From an uncultured Oscillospiraceae bacterium (GTDB taxonomy: Bacteria > Bacillota_A > Clostridia > Oscillospirales > Oscillospiraceae): a stretch of DNA of 8,513 bases. The position numbers and the translations under genes are program-made. This document shows positions 1-6,353 of the stretch, piece after piece (within the stretch, counting starts at the first letter, position 1; each line of letters starts with the position of its first letter). The notes beneath the pieces were generated by a model. The model made no database searches. It was not told the origin of the DNA and was given only the letters and a program-made list of their open reading frames with translations. The stretch spans positions 1 through 8,513 of the forward strand of contig CAKTNU010000065.1 of the NCBI GenBank assembly GCA_934589325.1, written 5' to 3'.

Positions 1-2
1 GC

Positions 3-1739
3 TATACCACCGCCCGCTCGATTCAGTTCCGCTTGGAGCAGGCCACGGGCGATAACAGCTACTTGCAGGAAACGACGGTCTGGGTACTGCATGAATCCGA
101 AGATGCCGAGTACCAGTCCGGCAGTATTATCTCCCCCACTGCATTCTCCGATGATTCCGTGGCTACGATTCCCGCCAAGCTGCGCGCTTTCTGGGATAAG
201 CTGCTGGGCAAGAATCCCGATGCAGACGGCGTTGTCATTGCCAACTGGTGCTGCGTGAACAGTACGCTGGTGGTTGATTTTACCAACGCTGCCAATGACC
301 GTGCGATTGCCAAGTGCCTGCGGGAGAGCGACTTCTCCGACCTGACGTTTGACAAGGTCTATTTGAACGGCGCAGCGGCTCCTGCGTTCTTTGCCGATAA
401 GCAGGTTGCCGACAAACCCGCCGATGCAGAAATTACCTACTCTGCAAGTTGGATTCTGCTGAAAGATTCCGATAGGTTCAGCCAGACCGTGACAATGCTG
501 GATGCCCCCACCCGCGTGAAAATCAGCAAAACCGATATTACGACTCTCGAGGAAATCCCCGGTGCAACGCTGCGCGTGCTGGATAAAGACGGCAATGTTG
601 TTGACGAGTGGGTGTCCGAGGACACGCCGCACTACATGGAAGCCGTGCTGGTTGCAGGCAAAACCTATACGCTGGAGGAAACCCTTGTCCCAGACCGCTC
701 TGGGTACGTACCTGCAAATTCCATTCGGTTTACCGTTGAGGATGACGGCAAGGTTCAGCACGTTTTCATGCAGGATGACTATACGAAAGTGCAGATTTCC
801 AAGACCGACATTGCCACCGGCAAGGAAATCAGCGGTGCAAAGCTAAAAATCACGGATGCAGACGGCAAAACCGTTGCCGAATGGATTACGGACGGCACAC
901 CCCACTATATGGAGCGCATCCCGATGGGCACTTACACTCTGACCGAGACGATGGCTCCCACCGAGCAGGGCTATGTCCGCGCCGAGAGCATCACCTTTGA
1001 GGTTGGCCCCACCGGGGATATTCAGCGCGTAGAGATGAAAGACGACTTTACTAAGGTCGAAATCTCCAAAGCTGACATGACGGATGGCCGCGAGCTGCCC
1101 GGTGCAAAGCTGAAAATCACCGATGCCAGTGGCAACACCATTGCCGAGTGGGAAACCAACGGCCAGCCCCACCGCATCGAGCGACTGAAGCCCGGTGAGT
1201 ATACGCTGACCGAGACTGCTGCCCCGGCCGGGTATCTGCTCAGCGAAGAAATACACTTCACCGTGCAGGAAACCGGGGAAATTCAGAAAGTCACAATGTA
1301 TGATGCCCCGGCACATTCGCTGATTCTCACGAAACGCGATATTGCCACCAATGCAAAGCTGGCAGAGGCCCGCCTGACGATTCGCGATGCTTACGGCACG
1401 ACCATCGACCGCTGGACGACTACAGACGGCGACCATGCTATCCGCGTACTGCCGGAGCGCTCCGCCGCCAAAGACCCGCACAAAAATCTGCTGCTTTTGT
1501 CCGATGACACCAGTGAACACGTCTACACGATGGTGGAAGAACTGGCCCCGGACGGGTATCTGGTTGCCGAGAGCATTACATTCAAGGTCATGCAGATGAA
1601 CGATGCCCTTGTTGTATTTATCTGGCAGGACGGCGGCTGGCAGAAATCTTCCGAAGGGTATCTTGCCATGTACGATGAGCGCACCGATACGCCCGTGCCG
1701 CTTATGAAAACTTTCCCGCAGACCGGTAACATTTTATAA
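3..1739 (+). CDS. SpaA/Cna-B repeat surface protein, 3' part (5' end off window)
   Basis: Open from the first complete codon, so the true start lies left of the window. A TTG at 33 is only an internal codon, since sense codons reading YTTARSIQFRL precede it. The left edge looks like the end of a Cna-B repeat. An unrecognised non-repetitive stretch follows (about residues 15-155 counted from base 33). Then come four prealbumin-fold (SpaA/Cna-B) repeats starting near bases 510, 783, 1050 and 1308. Each has a first strand with a Lys (ISKTDI, ISKADM, LTKRDI), a central E/D-W strand, a YTLxET strand with the usual catalytic Glu (MVEE in the fourth) and a last strand ending M-x-D. In this family such domains can form internal Lys-Asn/Asp isopeptide bonds that stiffen exported adhesins and pilins. 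The fourth repeat is longer because of an insertion around PERSAAKDPHKN. The protein ends FPQTGNIL: a sortase-like motif with no hydrophobic tail. Probably a surface protein of a conjugative or accessory element; the exact role is unknown. Confidence 0.85.
   Translation, partial: YTTARSIQFRLEQATGDNSYLQETTVWVLHESEDAEYQSGSIISPTAFSDDSVATIPAKLRAFWDKLLGKNPDADGVVIANWCCVNSTLVVDFTNAANDRAIAKCLRESDFSDLTFDKVYLNGAAAPAFFADKQVADKPADAEITYSASWILLKDSDRFSQTVTMLDAPTRVKISKTDITTLEEIPGATLRVLDKDGNVVDEWVSEDTPHYMEAVLVAGKTYTLEETLVPDRSGYVPANSIRFTVEDDGKVQHVFMQDDYTKVQISKTDIATGKEISGAKLKITDADGKTVAEWITDGTPHYMERIPMGTYTLTETMAPTEQGYVRAESITFEVGPTGDIQRVEMKDDFTKVEISKADMTDGRELPGAKLKITDASGNTIAEWETNGQPHRIERLKPGEYTLTETAAPAGYLLSEEIHFTVQETGEIQKVTMYDAPAHSLILTKRDIATNAKLAEARLTIRDAYGTTIDRWTTTDGDHAIRVLPERSAAKDPHKNLLLLSDDTSEHVYTMVEELAPDGYLVAESITFKVMQMNDALVVFIWQDGGWQKSSEGYLAMYDERTDTPVPLMKTFPQTGNIL
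510..1680 (+). repeat. Four tandem SpaA/Cna-B protein repeats
   Basis: Diverged coding repeats of about 91, 89, 86 and 124 residues start near 510, 783, 1050 and 1308. Repeats two and three are the closest pair at DNA level, for example GGTGCAAAGCT at the start of the third strand in both. Similarity is clear in protein (GAKLKITDA, YTLTET, GYV/GYL, ITF) but DNA identity is patchy, so the array is old rather than a recent tandem duplication. Confidence 0.8.
1713..1727 (+). other. Sortase-like FPQTG motif without anchor tail
   Basis: The codons for Phe-Pro-Gln-Thr-Gly lie four codons before the TAA stop and are followed only by Asn-Ile-Leu. A classical cell-wall sorting signal has LPxTG, then a hydrophobic helix and a basic tail; both are absent. 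Reading past the stop in the three frames does not give an obvious hydrophobic-plus-basic tail. Confidence 0.6.
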
Positions 1740-1789
1740 AACTGTGCCGAGTTGTTACACTGCGCACAATTTCAGATTGGAGTGATATT

Positions 1790-2173
1790 TTGTCCGTTTC
1801 CTGTTTTACTTCCACCAATTCGCATCTCTGCAAGTTTCTGCGTACCACAGGCCGCGACTGGCGCAACACCATCTACATTGAGTGCGGTGACTGCCAGCGC
1901 GCCGTGAGCCGCAACTGCAAGAATCTGCTCTGCGCCTTTGATACGACCGGTGCGCCGGTAATCGTGCCGGTGCATGATGTGGAATACCTGTTCAGCACCA
2001 CCGTGGACAAGTTCGAATGCCGCACCATCCTCACGAAAGCCAACTTCTGCGAGCTGTACAAAGGCTGGATCGATGAGCATATTCGTGACCCACACGCCTG
2101 CCCGTTGAATGATTTGTATGTCAACTGGGAGATTCCCGATCCTTGCGCGGCGAGGATTTTTCTGAACCGGTAA
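1790..2173 (+). CDS. Cysteine-rich hypothetical protein (127 aa)
   Basis: Not recognised. The start is a TTG, chosen because a GGAG ribosome binding site (1779-1782) sits 7 bases upstream and no in-frame ATG is near. The 127-residue product has ten cysteines (residues 5, 14, 32, 35, 43, 48, 77, 87, 104, 119), including a CGDC pair at 32-35 with C43 and C48 close by. That could be a metal site or simply a Cys-rich cytosolic protein. No signal peptide or membrane segment is visible. It follows the SpaA-repeat gene by 50 bases on the same strand with no terminator between, so the two are probably co-transcribed. The transcript would end at the hairpin at 2192-2220. Function unknown. Confidence 0.7.
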   Translation: MSVSCFTSTNSHLCKFLRTTGRDWRNTIYIECGDCQRAVSRNCKNLLCAFDTTGAPVIVPVHDVEYLFSTTVDKFECRTILTKANFCELYKGWIDEHIRDPHACPLNDLYVNWEIPDPCAARIFLNR

Positions 2174-2191
2174 ATAGGTGTTAAATAACAA

Positions 2192-2220
2192 CAATCCCCA
2201 AGGTGCTGCCTTGGGGATTG
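2192..2220. terminator. Bidirectional hairpin between convergent operons
   Basis: A perfect 12-bp inverted repeat, CAATCCCCAAGG and CCTTGGGGATTG, encloses the 5-base loop TGCTG. It lies between the end of the cysteine-rich gene (+) and the end of parR (-), as expected for a shared terminator. U-runs after the stem are weak on both strands, so termination efficiency is uncertain, but position and stem quality are good. Confidence 0.8.
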
Positions 2221-2245
2221 CTGCTTATTATACTCACTATATGTG

Positions 2246-2566
2246 TCAGCCGCTAAAATCAGCCAAAGCACTGGCTATTAAATCTATTGGCGGCGAAGAT
2301 ATAGACGGTTCCTCTTTCTGCAAATTCGGGATATGCCCCATGCTCTGCTTTTCTAAGTATTCCTGCACGATTTGCTCAATCAAGGCGCGGTCCGTCTGCT
2401 GAAAAGATTTCATCTCGGCCTTTTCATAGCACAGAATTGCATCGGCAAGATACTGTGCCTTGCCCCTGTCACGCTGCCGTTCCAAGTATTCTACGGCACA
2501 CACATGGTCTGGATTTTCCATGTCAAAGCGAACTGTAAAGCGCCCCCGGTCCTTTTTCAGCTTCAT
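2246..2566 (-). CDS. parR: ParR-like centromere-binding partition protein
   Basis: This 106-aa protein begins 6 bases after the parM stop, with its ribosome binding site (GGGGAG) inside the last codons of parM, a tight translational arrangement. The N-terminal half looks like a ribbon-helix-helix DNA-binding domain: strand RFTVRFDM (about 9-16), helix NPDHVCAVEYLERQ (18-31), turn RG, helix KAQYLADAILCYEKA (36-50). The C-terminal half has a helix (about 57-75), a Pro/Ser-rich linker and a short hydrophobic/acidic end (IDLIASALADF). In the ParMRC systems of R1 and similar plasmids the ParR C-terminus contacts ParM filaments while the RHH dimers coat parC and repress the operon. Assignment rests on fold pattern plus gene order next to a clear ParM; direct sequence recognition is moderate. 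Confidence 0.75.
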   Translation of the reverse strand: MKLKKDRGRFTVRFDMENPDHVCAVEYLERQRDRGKAQYLADAILCYEKAEMKSFQQTDRALIEQIVQEYLEKQSMGHIPNLQKEEPSISSPPIDLIASALADFSG

Positions 2567-2572
2567 GGTCCA

Positions 2573-3490
2573 TCACTCCCCTGTCACCGTGCAGCGGTAA
2601 AGATACTCAAAGCCCTTGGCGTTCGCGTTCACGTCTTCCACAAAGACAGGGTGCGCCACCTTGCCGGATGCCTCGATTTGCCGCCGCAGCAGGCAGGCAC
2701 CGCCGCCCACGAAAATAACGCGCCCTGTGCGCAGGTCAAGCTGACGCTCGCGCAGTGCGCCCAGCATATCGTTGACAAACTCCTGCGCCTGATATTCCAC
2801 CAGTGCGGCGACTTCTTCCCCGTAGCTGTTTCCCTGCCCCTGCAAGAGAATGGCATCCACATCCGTTTCCTCCAGCAGAACATCCAAGTCCGAGCTCGCC
2901 TTGGAGCGAATACGGTTGTACAGCAGGATTACGCCGTTTTCCAGTGAGTCACAGGTGGACAGGTCAGCGCGGCCATTCTTCAGCAGCAGATAGTCCGCCG
3001 TGAAGCCGCCCACATCCAGAATCAGCGCACGCGGCACCGTTGCCAGCTCGCCCAACATCATAGCCGCCGCTGCAAACGCCTGCGGATAACACTGCACATT
3101 GCGGATCAGGATGCTGTACAGCTTGTCACGGTAGGAGAAGTAGATGGGTTCCTTGCGCTTGAAGTAACGCACGAACGCTTTGTTCTGCGCACCGAAGTGT
3201 GCGGGCGGCAGGCCGATGGCAAGGTCAATGGGCATCAGCCCGGAGGTATACGCGCCCTGCGCTTCGATTTCCTCTGCAATGGCAAACAGCGATAGAATAA
3301 AGAACCGCTCGTCTGTGGTTTTGTCCTTCTGGTATGGGATGCGCTGTGCGGACAGCGTATAGTAACTGCCGCTGTATTTCAGTACATCCCTGCCGTAAGG
3401 TCTGGTTTTGCTTTTCTGTACACCGGAAACAATGGCGTTCCCATGGACGGTTTTGACTTGTTTGTTGCCGTGGTCGATAGCAATAAGCAT
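2573..3490 (-). CDS. parM: ParM/StbA-like actin-family plasmid segregation ATPase
   Basis: A 305-aa protein of the usual ParM/Alp size. Actin-fold nucleotide-binding signatures are in the right order: phosphate-1 loop IAIDHGNKQVKT (residues 3-14, Asp6), phosphate-2 loop LDVGGFTADY (158-167, Asp159), adenosine motif FVGGGA (260-265) and the C-terminal NANAKGFEYL (288-297) typical of plasmid actin-like proteins. ParM forms ATP-dependent filaments that push ParR/parC-bound plasmid copies to opposite cell ends. The ATG at 3488-3490 has an AGGGAG ribosome binding site about 7 bases upstream. It is the first gene of a two-gene operon with parR, read from the promoter at 3522-3550, which overlaps the putative centromere. 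It implies the region belongs to a low-copy plasmid, an integrative element or a plasmid-like phage. Confidence 0.92.
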   Translation of the reverse strand: MLIAIDHGNKQVKTVHGNAIVSGVQKSKTRPYGRDVLKYSGSYYTLSAQRIPYQKDKTTDERFFILSLFAIAEEIEAQGAYTSGLMPIDLAIGLPPAHFGAQNKAFVRYFKRKEPIYFSYRDKLYSILIRNVQCYPQAFAAAAMMLGELATVPRALILDVGGFTADYLLLKNGRADLSTCDSLENGVILLYNRIRSKASSDLDVLLEETDVDAILLQGQGNSYGEEVAALVEYQAQEFVNDMLGALRERQLDLRTGRVIFVGGGACLLRRQIEASGKVAHPVFVEDVNANAKGFEYLYRCTVTGE

Positions 3491-3510
3491 AACATCAACT
3501 CCCTTCGATG

Positions 3511-3597
3511 CTTATATTTACCTTATACGTTTGAATACGTCATTTCCCAACAAAATTACGCATTATTTTTTCTTATACGCTATGATGCGCATTATTT
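3511..3597. repeat. parC: Phased ACG-motif array upstream of parM, candidate parC centromere
   Basis: Short related motifs, TTATACG, GAATACG, AATTACG, TTATACG and TGATGCG, end at 3529, 3539, 3560, 3579 and 3589. The spacings of 10, 21, 19 and 10 bases put them on nearly the same helix face. A weaker copy, CTTATATT, begins at 3511, 11 bases before CTTATACG. Two longer direct copies, CGCATTATTT, sit at 3559-3568 and 3588-3597. Upstream of parM is where the ParR-binding iterons of R1-type systems lie, and the array overlaps the parM promoter, which fits autorepression. The motif is short and AT-rich, so chance similarity is possible. Confidence 0.5.
3522..3550 (-). promoter_or_regulatory. Predicted parMR promoter
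   Basis: Read on the minus strand: -35 TTGGGA (3545-3550), a 17-base spacer and -10 TATAAG (3522-3527). The -10 lies about 30 bases before the parM ATG. It coincides with two of the phased motifs, so ParR bound there should block it. Confidence 0.55.
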
Positions 3598-3603
3598 ATT
3601 TGT

Positions 3604-3632
3604 TTGCATTTCCCCGGCGGGTGCGCTATAAT
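3604..3632 (+). promoter_or_regulatory. Predicted sigma-A promoter for the 71-aa gene
   Basis: TTGCAT (3604-3609) and a perfect TATAAT (3627-3632) are separated by 17 bases. The -10 ends 33 bases before the ATG at 3666. It diverges from the parMR promoter, and the candidate parC array lies between the two start sites. Confidence 0.7.
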
Positions 3633-3665
3633 GGGCAAAGTAAGTAAAAAGCACAGGAGTCTGCC

Positions 3666-3881
3666 ATGAATAAAACGCTTGAAGTCAGTGCCATGCAGTA
3701 TGATTTTCATACCTTGCTGAAAGTTTCCGATATATGCGGCCTCACCGGCGAAATCGGCTTCCATGATACAGACACCGGCTACCTCGTCAGCTTTCCCGAT
3801 GACGACGGAAAAGCCAATCAGCGGATGGCCGAGTATAAGAAACGGCTTGTTGATCTCGAAAACAACATCTGGAATCGGTAA
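3666..3881 (+). CDS. Small hypothetical protein (71 aa)
   Basis: Not recognised. The ATG at 3666 has an AGGAG site (3655-3659) six bases upstream and a consensus-like promoter at 3604-3632; a strong terminator follows at 3926-3962. It is therefore a well-bounded single-gene transcript despite its size. The 71-residue product is soluble-looking and acidic in the middle (HDTDTGYLVSFPDDDG), with a probable C-terminal helix (NQRMAEYKKRLVDLENNI). There is no signal peptide, membrane segment or cysteine cluster. Lying divergently beside parMR, it may be an accessory regulator or maintenance protein, but nothing in its sequence shows this. Confidence 0.7.
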   Translation: MNKTLEVSAMQYDFHTLLKVSDICGLTGEIGFHDTDTGYLVSFPDDDGKANQRMAEYKKRLVDLENNIWNR

Positions 3882-3925
3882 TTTGGGTGATCCGCCGGGG
3901 AAAATTCAATACAATTAAAGGAATA

Positions 3926-3969
3926 AGCCCCTTCTGCTGAGATTGCATCAGCGGAAGGGGCTACTTTTA
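3926..3969 (+). terminator. Rho-independent terminator
   Basis: A 15-bp stem, AGCCCCTTCTGCTGA (3926-3940) with TCAGCGGAAGGGGCT (3948-3962), contains one G-T wobble and a 7-base loop. It is followed by ACTTTTAT, giving a short U-run. It closes the 71-aa gene and separates it from the convergent membrane protein gene, which ends at 4016. Confidence 0.85.
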
Positions 3970-4015
3970 TGTCTTATTCGGTATTCCTAATCAACTTAGT
4001 CTATTATCTTTTCCT

Positions 4016-5860
4016 TCAGCTCTCAGACATTTTACGCCGATCTGCCACATCAATGACAAGCCCGGTAATAAAGGCGGCAATATCCAAGAAGAACGCCAAT
4101 ACAAGAGAAAATGCTGCCAGCTGCCAATATGGGCTTCCCAGATAAATTAATGCCTGATCAACAGGGTTATGCTCTGAAATATAGAGGCGCTGTGCATCGT
4201 CCAACTTATCAAGGGCATCTGCACGGTCATACTCCTGCCCGCTGTCACTGACAGGCAGACCACTGATTGTTGCCTTCAGACGCTCAATTTTCTCTGTCCA
4301 TAGGGGCTCCCAGTTTTTCGTGTCCTGCACGGTGTCTGCAGCCATGCTGTTGATTTGGTTCTGCAGCGCGTCGCCGGATGCTTTCAGAACCGCGTAATCC
4401 TGAACTTTGCGGATAAAGCTGTTCATATCATTCAGTAAGGTCTGAAAATCCGCGTCCACCCCACTGTCCTGTGCGGCTTGCAGCTGTTCAAACACAGCGC
4501 GTGCCTGCTGTTCGATCGCGTCCGTATCCACATCGGTCTGAAGCAATGCGCTTTGAATACTTCGCAAGGCCTGCCCAGTCTGCACGGAGGCCGCATTTTC
4601 GGCAATCCCCAGCACACCTGCATACCGTTGCAGGATTCCCTGCGCTTGCTGATAATCCTGCAAGTCCTGTTGCTGCCGGTTCATCGTGTCCTGCAAATTG
4701 CTTAACCGCGATACCGCACTGTTATAGGCATTCTGCAAGGCGGCGGTATTGCTTCCATACGGCGCATTCCGCAAGGCACCGGTTGCGCTGCTCTGCGCAT
4801 CTGCCGCTGCTGTCAAGGCATCCTGCGTCTGGCTGACCTGCTGCGTCAGCTGTTCGATGCGGGTTTCCACCTGTTCGGTAAGCTGTGTCAGTGCCGCGGC
4901 AGCCTGTTCGCGCACGCCGGAGGATGCTCCCTCCTGTGTGGCGGTCTGCATCGCTTGGATTGCCGAAGCAATTTCATTTCTTGCCGCAAAGTCCGTATTG
5001 TCGACGTAGCTCGCCCTGTCTGCTGCCAGATCCATGCCGGAAGGATTCTGTGTTGTCTCGGTATCGGCGGTCTTGCCGGCAGCGTACAGCGCCGCCACCT
5101 CATCGCCCAGTGTTTCCCGCAAGGCATCACCGCTGATTTGTACAAATTCATCTGCTTTGTACAACTCGTTTCGATACACAGACTGAACCAACAGGCGGCT
5201 TTCGGTCTGCCAGCTTTTTTCGTAGACCGTGCCAACGATAAAAACATAGCTGAACCACGAGGAGCAGAACAAGACAACACCGCTGAGGGCCAGCACGCAG
5301 ATTTTCCCGCGCAGACTATGTATCCAGCGCCAGAAAGTCGGCAAGTAAAAATTCAGCCCCAGCAGGATACTTTGTATGGCGAACGAGGCAAGATTTGCCT
5401 GCCACGCCTGCGAAAACACATAGTCTCGCATACCCTGTGCCGTACTCCACCACGAAACGATGGCCAGCAATACCGTGGCAAGGCGCAGCAGCATCAAAAT
5501 TATTTCCTGCGAGTTTGTGGCTTTTGGTTTTAGCTGTCCCCCTACTTTTTGTAGGCGATTCCAAACATTGGTTTCGCTTGCTCCTGTCTCTTGCTCAACC
5601 GTTGGTTGCAACACTGCCTGTATCAACAGCGAAATTCCTTGAACAACTGCTACCAGTACCCACATACCGCAGAGACTGTTCATAAAGATTCCCGTATCGC
5701 TCAAAGGGGTGGGAATTCCGGCTACGCAGGTATTGAACACAAATGCCATAAGTGTGACAAATCCTGCCGCAGCAATTGCCACAGATTTTTCTGCACTTTT
5801 CTCCCCGCGCAAAAGCCGCACATAACTGAAGAAATTCAGTATCAGCAGCAGAATGTTCAC
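4016..5860 (-). CDS. Multi-pass membrane protein with long extracytoplasmic coiled-coil region
   Basis: Not recognised. From the GTG at 5858-5860 the product is 614 aa, but no ribosome binding site precedes it, and the frame continues upstream through one TGA (5882-5884) to ATG codons at 5984-5989. The GTG start is therefore only the longest uninterrupted reading. Hydrophobic segments lie near residues 1-15, 26-48, 62-85, 120-138, 157-173, 187-211 and 577-604. Between the last two is a hydrophilic section of about 365 residues, rich in Gln, Ala and Thr. Its stretch of about 320-410 (LTEQVETRIEQLTQQ, DTMNRQQQDLQDY) looks coiled-coil, and further helices follow. Six N-terminal helices, a large probably external helical domain and a final anchor helix suggest a scaffold, sensor or envelope-spanning component. 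A basic cytoplasmic tail (DRRK) ends it. It appears to be a single-gene transcript with its own upstream promoter at 6036-6065. Confidence 0.75.
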   Translation of the reverse strand: MNILLLILNFFSYVRLLRGEKSAEKSVAIAAAGFVTLMAFVFNTCVAGIPTPLSDTGIFMNSLCGMWVLVAVVQGISLLIQAVLQPTVEQETGASETNVWNRLQKVGGQLKPKATNSQEIILMLLRLATVLLAIVSWWSTAQGMRDYVFSQAWQANLASFAIQSILLGLNFYLPTFWRWIHSLRGKICVLALSGVVLFCSSWFSYVFIVGTVYEKSWQTESRLLVQSVYRNELYKADEFVQISGDALRETLGDEVAALYAAGKTADTETTQNPSGMDLAADRASYVDNTDFAARNEIASAIQAMQTATQEGASSGVREQAAAALTQLTEQVETRIEQLTQQVSQTQDALTAAADAQSSATGALRNAPYGSNTAALQNAYNSAVSRLSNLQDTMNRQQQDLQDYQQAQGILQRYAGVLGIAENAASVQTGQALRSIQSALLQTDVDTDAIEQQARAVFEQLQAAQDSGVDADFQTLLNDMNSFIRKVQDYAVLKASGDALQNQINSMAADTVQDTKNWEPLWTEKIERLKATISGLPVSDSGQEYDRADALDKLDDAQRLYISEHNPVDQALIYLGSPYWQLAAFSLVLAFFLDIAAFITGLVIDVADRRKMSES

Positions 5861-5989
5861 CGTGACAACGGCAGATGGATTTCAAGAAGCAATCTGCTGG
5901 CACAGCAAAACCACCGCCGCAGTCAATGGCGGTAAAAGAAAAGATTGTCGTTTCCAGAAGCCACCTTTATCCGGTCTGTTCTCCATCAT
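5861..5989 (-). pseudogene. Interrupted 5' extension of the membrane protein gene
   Basis: Read on the minus strand from the ATG at 5984-5986 (another ATG directly precedes it), the frame encodes 34 sensible residues: MENRPDKGGFWKRQS, then a hydrophobic stretch FLLPPLTAAVVLLCQQIAS. It then meets TGA at 5882-5884 and continues NPSAVVTV directly into the 614-aa product. With a sense codon at that point (for example Trp TGG), the whole would be a continuous 656-aa protein with a proper first membrane hairpin. GGGTGAT upstream is a weak ribosome binding site. Possibilities are a nonsense mutation, a sequencing error, or rare readthrough. Confidence 0.6.
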
Positions 5990-6353
5990 TATCACCCATC
6001 GCGTTCTGATTATTTCCAGTACACTTTATATAGTTAGCATACCATAGCTTTCTGCATTTGCACAACGGGTCGCCATAAATTTTACATCCGCTTTGCATGA
6101 TTGGCGAAGCATTGCACTTAACTCAGCTCAATATCACTTTTAATTTTCACAAGTTTAGCGTACACATGGGTAAATGCGATATTGTTAGTTGAAAGATATT
6201 TCACAACGTGATAAAATTGAAGTCAAGCTATAATGGAAAAAAGAGATATAACATTTATTTGCTAATGGCATATAGAAATATTCAAGAAGGCATCAAAACA
6301 TTATATCTATAATCGGAAGCCGTCTTTACAAAAATTTGTTTATGAGGTTTTAA
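5990..6353. other. AT-rich divergent intergenic region
   Basis: About 360 bases without a gene lie between the divergent membrane protein and YaaC-like genes. The left part holds the minus-strand promoter. An imperfect 7-bp hairpin (GCTTTGC 6090-6096, GCGAAGC 6104-6110) has no U-run. TGAAA and TTTCA half-sites flank a 4-base core near 6190-6203. Two TATAAT matches, at 6229-6234 and 6308-6313, could be -10 boxes for the rightward genes, but neither has a good -35 at 16-18 bases. No small ORF or RNA gene was recognised. Confidence 0.5.
6036..6065 (-). promoter_or_regulatory. Predicted extended -10 promoter for the membrane protein gene
   Basis: On the minus strand: TTGTGC (6060-6065), 18 bases, then TATGCT (6036-6041) preceded by TG one base away (TGGTATGCT), an extended -10. 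It lies about 47 bases before the ATG pair at 5984-5989, not before the GTG at 5860. This supports the upstream start as the original one. Confidence 0.45.

Noticed and set aside
843..1520. 225-codon minus-strand open frame
   Set aside because: It lies wholly antisense to the SpaA-repeat region. The repeated high-GC codons keep it open, and the product resembles no protein family.
2372..2947. 191-codon plus-strand open frame
   Set aside because: It is antisense to parR and parM, both strongly supported by motifs and ribosome binding sites.
4955..5533. 192-codon plus-strand open frame
   Set aside because: It is antisense to the membrane protein gene, whose hydrophobic and coiled-coil pattern is coherent. 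This frame has no start signal.
6090..6110. Hairpin GCTTTGC / GCGAAGC as terminator or riboswitch stem
   Set aside because: The stem is only 7 bp with a wobble pair, has no U-run, and lies between divergent genes where no terminator is needed.
6229..6313. TATAAT matches as firm promoters of the YaaC-like gene
   Set aside because: Neither match has a recognisable -35 at 16-18 bases, and such boxes are common by chance in AT-rich DNA, so they are only mentioned in the intergenic entry.
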